Assembly (NCBI RefSeq): GCF_001636295.1
Contig: NZ_CP014209.1
Location: 3,224,001-3,288,000 of the forward strand
DNA: 64,000 nucleotides
Direction: 5' to 3'
Origin: Isoptericola dokdonensis DS-3
Lineage (GTDB): Bacteria > Actinomycetota > Actinomycetes > Actinomycetales > Cellulomonadaceae
Shown here: positions 1-9,112 of the stretch, piece by piece
Position numbering within the stretch: position 1 is the first letter of the stretch
Layout of the letters: each line of letters opens with the position of its first letter
The notes under the pieces: model-generated
Database searches by the model: none
What the model was told of the DNA's origin: nothing
Seen by the model: only the letters and a program-made list of their open reading frames with translations
Program-made: the position numbers and the translations under genes

Positions 1-1
1 C

Positions 2-1093
<1,092 letters not shown>

Positions 1094-1157
1094 CCCGACC
1101 TGCCCCCGGCGACCCGCCGGGCCCCGGCCGAGCGGACGACTCCCCGCCCGGGCCGGG

Positions 1158-1192
1158 CGACGACCCCCGACGTCCCGCGTCGGGGGTCGTCG
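1158..1192 (+). terminator. Hairpin terminator after chitinase
   Basis: Perfect 14-bp inverted repeat (arms 1158-1171 and 1179-1192, 7-nt loop) 65 bp after the chitinase stop. No long T-run, as usual in GC-rich actinobacteria. Confidence 0.75.
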
Positions 1193-1303
1193 TCGTCCCT
1201 GGGGACGGGCTGGGCGCGAGGTGCAAGAGTGGGCGCCCTCACGACACATGAGGGGTGAGGGCGCACCCGCGTCCGCGATCGAGGGCGACCGCCAGGAGGA
1301 GCG

Positions 1304-1891
1304 TTGACCACCACGACGGAGGCACCACCGCACGACGGCGCCTGGTTCGACGCGCTGTTCGCCGCGCACGCCGCAGCCGTGCACCGCTACTTCGTGCGGC
1401 GGCTCGCGACGTCCCGCGACGACGCCGAGGACCTGGCCGCCGAGGTGCTCGCGACCGCGTGGCGGCGTCGTGACGACGTCCCCGTCGGCGGCGAGCTGCC
1501 CTGGCTGTACCGCACCGCCGGGTACGTCCTCGCCAACCATCGGCGCAAGGCCCGCGCCCTGCCCGTCGCGGCCGTCCCCGAGGAACCCGACGACGTCGAT
1601 CCCGCCGAGCTCGCCCTCGACGACGACCGGGTGCGCGCCGTCCTCGCCCGGCTCTCCGCCCGCGACCGCCGCGTCCTGCTGCTCGTCGCGTGGGACGGGC
1701 TCGGCGGGGACGACCTCGCCGCCGTCCTCGGGGTCTCCCGCGGGGGCGCCGACGCCGCGCTGTCCCGCGCCCGCGCCCGGCTGCGCACCGCGTGGTCGGA
1801 GGCCGAGCAGGACGACGACCAGACGGGCGCGCCACCTGGTGGCGACCGGACGGCGGACGGCGCGGCACGAGCCGCGAACGACGAGGCGTGA
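1304..1891 (+). CDS. ECF-type RNA polymerase sigma factor
   Basis: Predicted extracytoplasmic-function sigma-70 factor, 195 aa, of the SigE/RpoE-like class. Region 2 is seen at residues about 18-75 (FAAHAAAVHRYFVRRL, the acidic DDAEDLAAEV helix, then the -10 recognition segment ending ANHRRKAR). Region 4 is at about 108-160, with the helix-turn-helix GVSRGGADAALSRARARLR that contacts the -35 element. The TTG start at 1304 is chosen because AGGAGGA lies 3-9 nt upstream. The next gene begins 14 bp after the stop and encodes a single-span membrane protein with a cytoplasmic N-terminus, an arrangement typical of a sigma factor with its membrane partner or anti-sigma factor. The inducing signal is unknown. 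Confidence 0.9.
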   Translation: MTTTTEAPPHDGAWFDALFAAHAAAVHRYFVRRLATSRDDAEDLAAEVLATAWRRRDDVPVGGELPWLYRTAGYVLANHRRKARALPVAAVPEEPDDVDPAELALDDDRVRAVLARLSARDRRVLLLVAWDGLGGDDLAAVLGVSRGGADAALSRARARLRTAWSEAEQDDDQTGAPPGGDRTADGAARAANDEA

Positions 1892-1905
1892 GGAGGGCTG
1901 TGGAC

Positions 1906-3309
1906 ATGGATGCACGGGACGAGGCCTACGACCGGCTGACCGGGGCCGACCCCGCCGACGGCACCACCACCCGCGAAGGGGTGCTGCGTGCCAAGGTGGA
2001 CGCCCTCGCCGGGGACGTCGACACGGGGGAGCCCGGCGCGCACGACGGGGCCGGCGCGCCGGTCGCTGAGCCCGACGGCACCGTCGACGAGCTCGCCCCC
2101 CGCCGGCGGCGACGCTCCACCCTGCTCGTCGCCGCGGCCGTGGCAGGCGCCGTCGTCGTCGGTGGCGGTGGCTACGCCGTCGGCACCGCCACCGCGGGCG
2201 AGGAGCTGCCCGCGTCCGACTCCCTGCCGCCCATCACCCTCGGTGGCGGTCAGGGCGGGAACGAGGCCGCCTCCGGGGCAGGCCTCCGTGCCGCCACCGA
2301 GGAGATGGCCTCCGCGGGCGACATGGCCGTCGGGGGAGACGCGGCCACGTCGTACGACACGTCGATGCCGAGCTGGTTCGACGGCCGCGCCACCTTCTCC
2401 TCCGACGGTCTGTCCACCAGCCGGGGCGAGGCCACCGCCTACGCGTACGACGCCACCCAGGTCGCGACCGAGGAGGGCGCCGCCCGCGCCGCCGAGGCGC
2501 TCGGCGTCGAGGGCGAACCCCGCTGGGAGTGGGGCTCCTGGTCCGTCGGTCCGCAGAACGGCACCGGTCCCAACCTGTGGCTCTCGGCGGACTCCACCGC
2601 GTACCTCAGCTACAACGACCCGGCCGCCGACCCCTGGCGGTGCGAGGAGATCAGCGCCGAGGAGCTCGCCGAGCAGGAGGCCGACCCCGCCGTCACCGGT
2701 GACCAGCAGTGCGCCGAACCCACGGGCACCGTGTCCGTGAAGAAGGCCGTCGGCGAGCTCCGCACCCTCATGGAACGCCTCGGCGTCGACCCCGACGGCT
2801 ACGAGTTCGAGCCGTCCACCGACTCCGAGCCCGGCTCCCGCTGGGTCAGCGCCTACGAGGTCGTCGACGGGCGGCGCACCGGCGCCACCTGGAGCGCCAC
2901 CGTGTCGAAGGAGGGCGTCGCCTGGCTCGACGGGTTCCTCGCCACCCGCACCGAGCTCGGCACCTACCCCGTCATCAGCCCCGCCGACGCCGTCGAACGC
3001 CTCGGCGACCCCCGGTTCGGGCAGAACCTGTGGCCCGTCACCTACAGCCCCGCCCTGGAGACCCGGATGATGGAGGAGCCCACGGACTCCGGCCCCACCG
3101 CGCCGCCCGCGCCGCCTACCGCCGGGGATGCCGTGCCCTGGCCCGTCACCGACGTCACCATCACCGAGGCGAGGCTGGGGCTCGCGCAGGAGCACCGCAC
3201 CGACGCCGCGACCCTGCTGCTGCCCGCCTACGAGCTCAGCGACGCCGACGGCAACGTGTGGACCGTCGTCGCCGTCGCGGACGACGCGCTCGACATGACC
3301 GACTCCTGA
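1906..3309 (+). CDS. Single-span membrane protein, putative partner of the ECF sigma factor
   Basis: 467 aa, no recognised enzyme. An acidic N-terminal segment (about 65 aa) precedes an RRRRR stop-transfer and one transmembrane helix (about 70-92), followed by a large outside domain rich in Trp, Tyr and acidic residues. Two Cys lie in the outside part. ATG 1906 is preferred over GTG 1900 because the AGGAGG at 1891-1896 is 9 nt away from ATG but only 3 nt from GTG. Operon position directly after the sigma gene suggests it senses an envelope signal or acts as an anti-sigma factor, but no zinc-binding HxxxCxxC anti-sigma motif is present, so this role is inference from context only. Confidence 0.75.
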   Translation: MDARDEAYDRLTGADPADGTTTREGVLRAKVDALAGDVDTGEPGAHDGAGAPVAEPDGTVDELAPRRRRRSTLLVAAAVAGAVVVGGGGYAVGTATAGEELPASDSLPPITLGGGQGGNEAASGAGLRAATEEMASAGDMAVGGDAATSYDTSMPSWFDGRATFSSDGLSTSRGEATAYAYDATQVATEEGAARAAEALGVEGEPRWEWGSWSVGPQNGTGPNLWLSADSTAYLSYNDPAADPWRCEEISAEELAEQEADPAVTGDQQCAEPTGTVSVKKAVGELRTLMERLGVDPDGYEFEPSTDSEPGSRWVSAYEVVDGRRTGATWSATVSKEGVAWLDGFLATRTELGTYPVISPADAVERLGDPRFGQNLWPVTYSPALETRMMEEPTDSGPTAPPAPPTAGDAVPWPVTDVTITEARLGLAQEHRTDAATLLLPAYELSDADGNVWTVVAVADDALDMTDS

Positions 3310-3317
3310 CGGACGTA

Positions 3318-3353
3318 GCGGGGTACGGTCGGACGGTCCCTGCCGTACCCCGC
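3318..3353 (+). promoter_or_regulatory. Inverted repeat with -10 motif upstream of the OsmC gene
   Basis: Perfect 11-bp inverted repeat (3318-3328 and 3343-3353) just before the ribosome site of the OsmC-family gene. The left arm contains a TACGGT -10-like hexamer. It could terminate the upstream operon, act as an operator for a redox regulator, or both. Confidence 0.5.
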
Positions 3354-3365
3354 GAAGGAGTCGTC

Positions 3366-3809
3366 ATGCCCGTCCGTACCGCCCGCACCGCCTGGAACGG
3401 CACCCTGCAGGAGGGCACCGGTCAGCTCGAGCTCACCAGCTCCGGCGCCGGCACCTTCGACGTGTCGTTCCCGCGCCGCGCCGCCGACAAGGCCGAGGGC
3501 GTGACCAGCCCCGAGGAGCTCATCGCCGCCGCGCACTCGTCGTGCTACGCGATGGCGTTCTCGTCCGAGCTCGGCAAGGTCGGCGGGACCCCCGAGCAGG
3601 TCGAGGTCTCGGCCGACGTCACCCTCGGGGCCGACGCCGACGGCAACCCCGAGATCACCACGATCGCGCTGACCGTCCGCGGCTACGCCTCCGGCGTCGA
3701 CGAGGCCGCTTTCAAGGCCGCGGCCACCGCCGCCAAGGCCGGCTGCCCGGTCTCCAAGGCCCTCGCCGGCGTCGGGGAGATCACGCTCGACGTCACCTGG
3801 GAAGGCTGA
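3366..3809 (+). CDS. OsmC/Ohr-family peroxiredoxin
   Basis: Thiol peroxidase of the OsmC/Ohr family that reduces organic hydroperoxides in the cytoplasm; 147 aa, the normal family length. The two catalytic cysteines are visible: peroxidatic Cys60 in HSSCYAM and resolving Cys127 in AGCPVSKAL. The N-terminal pattern (WNGTLQEGTGQLEL) is of the OsmC rather than the Ohr branch. Start ATG 3366 has GAAGGAG about 7 nt upstream. It is a single-gene unit that ends at a convergent intergenic region full of repeats. Mycothiol or lipoyl-dependent recycling is likely in this kind of organism but cannot be read from the sequence. Confidence 0.92.
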   Translation: MPVRTARTAWNGTLQEGTGQLELTSSGAGTFDVSFPRRAADKAEGVTSPEELIAAAHSSCYAMAFSSELGKVGGTPEQVEVSADVTLGADADGNPEITTIALTVRGYASGVDEAAFKAAATAAKAGCPVSKALAGVGEITLDVTWEG

Positions 3810-3846
3810 CCCCCCGCACCTCCGCCGAGCCAGCGCTGGTCGGTTC

Positions 3847-3945
3847 GCCGGGGGTCGGGGTTGCCGGGCACGGTCGCGTTCACGCGCCCCAGGGGGCGCT
3901 CCACTTCGGGTTGGACGACCGTGCCCGGCAACCCCGACCCCCGGC
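3847..3945. repeat. Long perfect inverted repeat between convergent genes
   Basis: Two perfectly complementary 30-nt arms (3847-3876 and 3916-3945) flank a 39-nt loop that itself holds a short GC-rich stem. It lies between the convergent OsmC and epimerase genes, so it can fold in transcripts from either side and probably works as a bidirectional terminator. Confidence 0.85.
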
Positions 3946-3956
3946 TTCGTCGTGTC

Positions 3957-4007
3957 GGTCGCGAGTCAGCGCACATCGGCGCGAGTCAGCGTGAGCTTCG
4001 TTCAGTC
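3957..4007. repeat. Short array of a GAGTCAGCGCAC-type dispersed repeat
   Basis: Three near copies of GAGTCAGCGCAC (one degenerate, GAGTCAGCGTGA; one shortened) stand at about 3963, 3982 and 3996. The same unit makes the large array at 48382-48596, so this is a second locus of one dispersed intergenic repeat family, again between convergent genes. Confidence 0.75.
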
Positions 4008-4050
4008 AGCGCACCTCGTCCCGACCACGGCCGGACCCCGCGCTGAATCG

Positions 4051-5169
4051 CTATGTGCCCTTCTTCGTCAGCGGCGGGGTGGTGCCCGTGGTACCGGCGA
4101 GGACGCCGTCGAGGACCTCGTCGAGGACGTCGGCCTGGGACCGGGTCGGCGACCAGCGCAGGACGGTGCGGGCGCGGGTGGAGTCCATGACGACGTCGGC
4201 GGCGGCCATCTCGAGCCAGCCGGGGTCGATGGGGACCACGCGCGCCGCCGAGCCGATCTTCAGACCGGTGCGGGCGAGGGACAGCGGCACGGGGACGCGG
4301 TGGCCTGCGGCGAGGAGGTCGGCGAGGTCCTGTCCGGTGAGGGCGCCGTCGGGGGCGAGGTTGAAGGCGCCACCGTGCCGGCCGACGATCGCGGTGCGGA
4401 CGGCGGCTGCGGTGTCGTCGGGGTGCAGCACCTGGAGGCGGACGCCGTCGGGGAACGGCACGAGGGGGAACCGCGGCTGCTCGGCGGGCTCGGGCTCGCC
4501 CTGCCAGCCGCGCACGAGCCCGCCGACGGCACGCCCGACGGGGCCGGCGGCGACCTTGAGGCCGATCCGCCCCACCGGTCCGAGGAAGTACCGGCCGATC
4601 TCGGCGCCGGCCTCGCGCTGCAGCATGATGGCGGGACGCATCCGCGTGACGGTGAGCCAGGGCTCGCGCTCCTCGACGGCGTCGAGCATCGCCTCGACCT
4701 CGGCCTTGTCGCGGGCGTAGGGGGAGCCGGGGACGCCGTCGGTGGGCCACGTCTCGTCGATGGCGTGCCCGTCGGTGGGGCCGGGGGAGTAGACGCCCGA
4801 CGCCGACATGAAGATCAGGTGGGGTACGCGGTGGCGCACGACGGCGTCGGTGACGGCGCGGGCGCCGCCGACGTTGAGGGAGTGCAGCACGTCGGGCTTG
4901 CGGGCGGGCTGGATGGCCCACACGAGGTGGACGACGGCGTCGGCCCCGGCGAGCGCCTCGTCGAGGCTCGCGTCGCGGGTGCTGGTGTCGGCGAGGTCGG
5001 CGCGCACCCACTCGGCGGTGTCGAACGGCGGCCCCACGGTGCTGGACCCGTCTGCGCGGGGCACGCGCCGGGCGACCCCCACGATCGAGGTCACGGCGGG
5101 TTCGTCGACGAGCGCCCGCAGGATGGACGTCCCGACGTTCCCGGTGGCACCTACGACGACGACGCGCAT
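4051..5169 (-). CDS. NAD-dependent epimerase/dehydratase-like extended SDR protein
   Basis: 372-aa extended short-chain dehydrogenase/reductase. The N-terminal dinucleotide-binding motif GATGNVG (residues 7-13), the strand-4 segment DAVVHLVW and a region resembling the catalytic site (FMSASGVYSPG, then SPYARDKAEVE) are visible. In the last one Tyr and Lys are spaced as YARDK rather than the usual YxxxK of SDRs (Y-A-R-D-K satisfies it), so activity is plausible. Substrate is probably a nucleotide sugar or related compound but is not determinable. The gene is alone, converges on the OsmC gene and is divergent from the FAD/Fe-S gene, with a TAGCGT -10 six bases before the ATG. Confidence 0.85.
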   Translation of the reverse strand: MRVVVVGATGNVGTSILRALVDEPAVTSIVGVARRVPRADGSSTVGPPFDTAEWVRADLADTSTRDASLDEALAGADAVVHLVWAIQPARKPDVLHSLNVGGARAVTDAVVRHRVPHLIFMSASGVYSPGPTDGHAIDETWPTDGVPGSPYARDKAEVEAMLDAVEEREPWLTVTRMRPAIMLQREAGAEIGRYFLGPVGRIGLKVAAGPVGRAVGGLVRGWQGEPEPAEQPRFPLVPFPDGVRLQVLHPDDTAAAVRTAIVGRHGGAFNLAPDGALTGQDLADLLAAGHRVPVPLSLARTGLKIGSAARVVPIDPGWLEMAAADVVMDSTRARTVLRWSPTRSQADVLDEVLDGVLAGTTGTTPPLTKKGT

Positions 5170-5175
5170 GGGGTG

Positions 5176-5181
5176 ACGCTA
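5176..5181 (-). promoter_or_regulatory. -10 element, leaderless promoter of the epimerase-like gene
   Basis: TAGCGT on the minus strand ends 6 nt before the ATG at 5169, placing transcription start at or next to the start codon. Confidence 0.6.
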
Positions 5182-5307
5182 TCGGCGCGTCCGGGGTGGC
5201 GCACGACGACGGTCCAGCGGTGCACCCTGTGCACCTGCGACCGGTGGCCTGGCCTGGGAACACGCCCTGCTCGCGGACGGTGCGGCGGCCCGAGCGACGG
5301 GCGGTGG

Positions 5308-5313
5308 CAGAAT
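5308..5313 (+). promoter_or_regulatory. -10 element, leaderless promoter of the FAD/Fe-S gene
   Basis: CAGAAT followed by 6 nt and the GTG at 5320, with no Shine-Dalgarno sequence. This supports the GTG start. Confidence 0.6.
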
Positions 5314-5319
5314 CGCCCC

Positions 5320-8300
5320 GTGCCTGCCCAGTCGACGACCACCCCGGACGGACCCGCCGCGAACGCTGACGTGCCGAGCGTCGAGGACGCGAGGGCTGCG
5401 GCGCTCGCGGCCCAGCAGGAGGCCGAACGGGAGGCGCAGCAGGCCGCTGCCGACGCCCGCGAGGCGGTGGCGGCGGCGTTGCGCACGGTGATGACGGGCA
5501 CGGTCGACACGACGACGCGCCGTCGGGCCGAGTACTCGACGGACGCCTCGAACTACCGGGTGGTGCCTGAGGTCGTGGCGTACCCGACGTCGACGGACGA
5601 CGTGCTGGCGGCACTGGAGGTGCTGCGCGAGCTGAAGGTGCCGGTGACGGCGCGCGGCGCGGGGACGTCGGTGGCGGGGAACTCGATCGGCCCGGGCGCG
5701 GTGCTGGACTTCTCCCAGCACCTGCACACCGTGCACGAGGTGGATCCCGAGGCGCGGACGGCGGTCGTGGACCCGGGCGTGGTGATGTCGTCGTTGCAGC
5801 GGGAGGCGGCGCCGCACGGGCTGCGGTTCGGCCCGGACCCGTCGACGCAGAACCGGGCGACGCTCGGCGGGATGATCGGCAACAACGCGTGCGGCCCGCA
5901 CGCCGTGGCGTACGGGCGGACGGCGGACAACGTGGTCGCCCTGGACGTGGTGGACGGCCGGGGCCGCCGCTTCACGGCGGGCAAGGGGGACGCGACGTTC
6001 GCGCAGGTCCCGGGTCTGGCGGACCTGGTGCGCGCGAACCTGGCGCTGATCCGCACGGAGTTCGGCCGGTTCGGCCGGCAGGTGTCGGGGTACTCGCTGG
6101 AGCATCTGCTGCCCGAGAACGGGTCGAACCTGGCTCGGATGCTGGTGGGCACGGAGGGCACGCTGGTCACGCTGCTGGGCGCGACGCTGGAGCTGGTGCC
6201 GGTGCCGAAGGCGCCGACCCTGGTGGTCCTCGGGTACGCGGACATGCCGTCGGCCGCCGACGACGTGCCGGTGCTGCTGCGCCACGACCCGCTGGCGATC
6301 GAGGGTCTGGACGCGCGGCTGGTCGACGTGGTGCGGCGGGCGAAGGGTGCGGACGCGGTGCCGGCGCTGCCGGAGGGTGCGGGCTGGCTGATGATCGAGG
6401 TGGGCGGCACGTCGCCGGGGGAGGCGCGCGAGGTCGCCGAGATGATCGTGGGCGCGTCGTCGGCGCTGGGCGCGGCGATCTACCCGGCGGGGCCGGAGGC
6501 CACGAAGATGTGGCAGATCCGGGCCGACGGCGCGGGGCTGGCCGGGCGGACGCCGTCGGGCGAGCAGGCGTGGCCGGGCTGGGAGGATTCCGCGGTCCCG
6601 CCGGAGAAGCTGGGCGACTACCTGCGCGACCTGGATGCGCTGATGGCGCGCTACGGTGTCGACGGACTGCCGTACGGGCACTTCGGCGACGGGTGCGTGC
6701 ACCTGCGCATCGACATCCCGCTGGAGACGTCGGGCTCGGTGCTGCGCACGTTCATGACGGACGCCGCGGAGCTGGTGGGCCGGTACGGCGGCTCCCTGTC
6801 GGGCGAGCACGGCGACGGCCGCGCCCGGTCGGAGCTGCTGCCGGTGATGTACTCGCCGGAGGCGATCGCCCTGATGGAGCAGGTCAAGGCGCTGTTCGAC
6901 CCGGACGACGTCCTCAACCCGGGCGTGCTGGTGCGTCCCGCGGCCGTGGACGCGGACCTGCGGCGCCCGGCGGCGCACGCGGTGCCGTCGACGCTGCCGG
7001 TGGGGGAGCGCGGCCTGGTCGGTTCGGGCACGCTGCGGGGGATCTCGAAGAAGGCGGGGTACGCGGGCTTCAGCTTCGCGCACGACCACCACGACCTGAC
7101 CACCGCGGTGCACCGGTGCGTCGGCGTGGGCAAGTGCCGCGCGGACAACCACGCGTCGGGCGGCTTCATGTGCCCGTCGTACCAGGCGACGAAGGACGAG
7201 AAGGACGTGACCCGCGGGCGGGCGCGCGTGCTCCAGGAGGCGGTCAACGGCACGCTCGTCGGCGGCCTGGCGGCGCCGGAGGTGCGGGAGTCGCTCGACC
7301 TGTGCCTGAGCTGCAAGGCGTGCTCGTCGGACTGCCCGGCAGGCGTCGACATGGCGCAGTACAAGTCGGAGGTGCTGCACCGTACGTATCGCGGGAAGCT
7401 GCGCCCGATGGACCACTACGCCCTCGGCTGGCTGCCCCGCTGGGCGCGGCTGGCGGGGGTCGCGCCGCGCACCCTGAACCGCGTGCTGTCGGTGGACTGG
7501 GTACGGCGTGCGGTGCTGTGGGCGGGCGGCATGGACACCCGCCGGAAGATGCCGCAGTTCGCGGAGATGCCGTTCCGGCGCTGGTGGAGCCTCGGGTACG
7601 CCACGCAGGGCGTGCCCGGGATGGCGTACCGCCAGGAGCCGGGCACGGTCCCGGGCCGGGGCCGGCCGAAGGTCGTGCTGTGGACGGACTCGTTCAGCGA
7701 CGCCCTCGCCCCGTCGGTGCCGCAGGCCGCCCTCACGGTGCTCGACGCCGCCGGCTACGACGTGATCGTCCCCGACCAGCAGGCCTGCTGCGGCCTGACG
7801 TGGATCTCGACGGGCCAGCTCGACGGGGCGCGGCGCCGGCTCGCCGACCTGCTGTCGGTGCTCGGCCCGTACGCGGTGAACGGCATCCCGATCCTCGGGC
7901 TGGAGCCGTCGTGCACGGCGGTGCTGCGCTCGGACCTGCAGGACCTGTTCCCCGACGACCCGCGGGCCGCCGCCGTGGGCCGCGCGACGCGGACGCTCGC
8001 CGAGCTCCTCACCGACCCGGCCACGGCGCCGGCGGAGGACTCCGGCTGGTCGGTGCCGGACCTCAGCGACGTCACGGCGGTCGTCCAGCCGCACTGCCAC
8101 CAGCACTCCGTGATGGGCTTCGCCGCGGACCGGGCGCTGCTCGCGGGGGCGGGCGCGACGGTCACCGAGCTGGCGGGCTGCTGCGGCCTGGCCGGGAACT
8201 TCGGCATGCAGAAGGGCCACTACGACGTGTCGGTGGCGGTGGCGGAGAACGCGCTGCTCCCGGCGCTGCGGGCGCGGGGCGACGACGACGAGTACATCGC

Positions 8301-8388
8301 CGACGGGTTCTCGTGCCGCACGCAGGCGCTCCAGCTGGAGGGTGTCGAGGGCAAGGCGCTGGTGGAAGTCCTGGCCGAACGGCTGTGA
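5320..8388 (+). CDS. FAD-binding and 4Fe-4S dehydrogenase (GlcD-GlcF fusion, YdiJ-like)
   Basis: 1022-aa fused 2-hydroxyacid dehydrogenase, close in length and layout to E. coli YdiJ (a D-2-hydroxyglutarate dehydrogenase) and D-lactate dehydrogenases. After an Ala/Glu-rich helical lead (1-55), a PCMH-type FAD-binding domain is seen (ARGAGTSVAGNS; GGMIGNNACG), then the FAD-oxidase C-terminal domain (YGHFGDGCVHLR; GEHGDGRARS). Two ferredoxin-like cysteine sets follow: Cys600, Cys606, Cys618-Pro and Cys662xxCys665xxCys668xxxCys672-Pro. The C-terminal part carries the two CCG motifs (823-825 and 954-956) of GlcF/HdrB subunits. Expected role: oxidation of a D-2-hydroxyacid with electrons passed to the quinone pool, peripheral to the membrane. 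The upstream open frame extends far 5' but lacks a coding signal there; GTG 5320 is used because of the -10 element beside it. Confidence 0.9.
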   Translation: MPAQSTTTPDGPAANADVPSVEDARAAALAAQQEAEREAQQAAADAREAVAAALRTVMTGTVDTTTRRRAEYSTDASNYRVVPEVVAYPTSTDDVLAALEVLRELKVPVTARGAGTSVAGNSIGPGAVLDFSQHLHTVHEVDPEARTAVVDPGVVMSSLQREAAPHGLRFGPDPSTQNRATLGGMIGNNACGPHAVAYGRTADNVVALDVVDGRGRRFTAGKGDATFAQVPGLADLVRANLALIRTEFGRFGRQVSGYSLEHLLPENGSNLARMLVGTEGTLVTLLGATLELVPVPKAPTLVVLGYADMPSAADDVPVLLRHDPLAIEGLDARLVDVVRRAKGADAVPALPEGAGWLMIEVGGTSPGEAREVAEMIVGASSALGAAIYPAGPEATKMWQIRADGAGLAGRTPSGEQAWPGWEDSAVPPEKLGDYLRDLDALMARYGVDGLPYGHFGDGCVHLRIDIPLETSGSVLRTFMTDAAELVGRYGGSLSGEHGDGRARSELLPVMYSPEAIALMEQVKALFDPDDVLNPGVLVRPAAVDADLRRPAAHAVPSTLPVGERGLVGSGTLRGISKKAGYAGFSFAHDHHDLTTAVHRCVGVGKCRADNHASGGFMCPSYQATKDEKDVTRGRARVLQEAVNGTLVGGLAAPEVRESLDLCLSCKACSSDCPAGVDMAQYKSEVLHRTYRGKLRPMDHYALGWLPRWARLAGVAPRTLNRVLSVDWVRRAVLWAGGMDTRRKMPQFAEMPFRRWWSLGYATQGVPGMAYRQEPGTVPGRGRPKVVLWTDSFSDALAPSVPQAALTVLDAAGYDVIVPDQQACCGLTWISTGQLDGARRRLADLLSVLGPYAVNGIPILGLEPSCTAVLRSDLQDLFPDDPRAAAVGRATRTLAELLTDPATAPAEDSGWSVPDLSDVTAVVQPHCHQHSVMGFAADRALLAGAGATVTELAGCCGLAGNFGMQKGHYDVSVAVAENALLPALRARGDDDEYIADGFSCRTQALQLEGVEGKALVEVLAERL

Positions 8389-8398
8389 GCCCGTCCGC

Positions 8399-9031
8399 TC
8401 AGCGGGTCGCCGTTTTGCGGCGGGTGAGCTCGACGACCGCGGAGCGTGCGGGTTCGGGGAGCTCGGGGACGAGCACGACGAGGCTCGACAGGAGCAGGCG
8501 TTCGAGCTCGTCGCGCTCGATGTCGCTGCCGCCGAGCCAGGCGGCGGTGAGGTTCTCCACGAGGGCGACCCAGCCGTCGGCGAGCAGGCGCAGACGCTCG
8601 CCCGGCGTGAACCCGAGCGTGTCTGCGGTGGCGACGAGCCGGGCCAGCATCCGCCCGCGGACCTTTTGGAGCGCCTCGCCGGTGGCGGGGTCGTCGGCGA
8701 GGGTGCCGCGCCAGATGCCCTGCCAGACGTGCCGGTGGGCGGTCACCGAGTCGACGAACCGGGACATGACGTAGGCGGGGCGTTCGGCCAGGGGGCGGTC
8801 GTCGGGCTCGAGGGCGGCGTCGAGGTGGGCGACGGCGTCGAGGGCGACGGCGCGGCGGAGCTTCGCGGTGGAGCCGAAGTAGTGGAAGACGAGGGCCTTG
8901 GACGCGCCGGCGGCCTCGGCGACCCGGGCGGGGGTGAGGGTGTCGAGGCCGTGGGCCTCGGCCTGCTCGCAGGCGACGGCGAGGAGCTGGCGGTGCCGGT
9001 CGGCCGGGTCCTGCCGGGTGTGCGAGGTCAT
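8399..9031 (-). CDS. TetR-family transcriptional regulator
   Basis: 210-aa repressor with the N-terminal TetR helix-turn-helix at residues about 14-60 (LTPARVAEAAGASKALVFHYF, shown here in part: AGASKALVFHYFGS). The C-terminal ligand domain is generic. The gene is divergent from a degenerate ABC-ATPase/YhgE-Pip membrane operon, and two 19-bp palindromes lie in the 81-bp intergenic region, so it most likely represses both itself and that operon and is released by a small lipophilic ligand. The ATG at 9031 has TAGAAC six bases upstream and no ribosome site, fitting a leaderless mRNA. Confidence 0.92.
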   Translation of the reverse strand: MTSHTRQDPADRHRQLLAVACEQAEAHGLDTLTPARVAEAAGASKALVFHYFGSTAKLRRAVALDAVAHLDAALEPDDRPLAERPAYVMSRFVDSVTAHRHVWQGIWRGTLADDPATGEALQKVRGRMLARLVATADTLGFTPGERLRLLADGWVALVENLTAAWLGGSDIERDELERLLLSSLVVLVPELPEPARSAVVELTRRKTATR

Positions 9032-9037
9032 GGTGCC

Positions 9038-9043
9038 GTTCTA
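9038..9043 (-). promoter_or_regulatory. -10 element, leaderless promoter of the tetR gene
   Basis: TAGAAC on the minus strand, 6 nt before the ATG at 9031. The first operator (9051-9069) lies immediately upstream, between the -10 and -35 positions. Confidence 0.6.
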
Positions 9044-9050
9044 CCGCGCT

Positions 9051-9069
9051 TGTTGACCGTTGGTCAACA
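9051..9069. promoter_or_regulatory. TetR operator 1
   Basis: Perfect palindrome TGTTGACC-gtt-GGTCAACA. It overlaps the tetR core promoter and the -35 position of the rightward operon. Confidence 0.8.
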
Positions 9070-9076
9070 GCAGGCG

Positions 9077-9082
9077 TAGCGT
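9077..9082 (+). promoter_or_regulatory. -10 element of the ABC-like/YhgE operon
   Basis: TAGCGT lies between the two palindromes; the transcription start would fall inside operator 2, so a bound repressor blocks initiation. Confidence 0.55.
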
Positions 9083-9101
9083 TGTTGACCGATGGTCAAC
9101 G
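9083..9101. promoter_or_regulatory. TetR operator 2
   Basis: TGTTGACC-gat-GGTCAACG, the same palindrome as operator 1 with a single outer mismatch, centred 32 bp away (three helical turns). Confidence 0.78.
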
Positions 9102-9112
9102 AAGGAGGGTCG

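Noticed and set aside
3952..5319. N-terminal extension of the FAD/Fe-S protein
   Set aside because: The frame is open but is the antisense of the epimerase-like gene; a -10 element sits right before GTG 5320.
5179..8220. 1013-residue minus-strand open frame opposite the FAD/Fe-S gene
   Set aside because: Arg/His/Gln-rich shadow of the real plus-strand gene, which has clear cofactor motifs.
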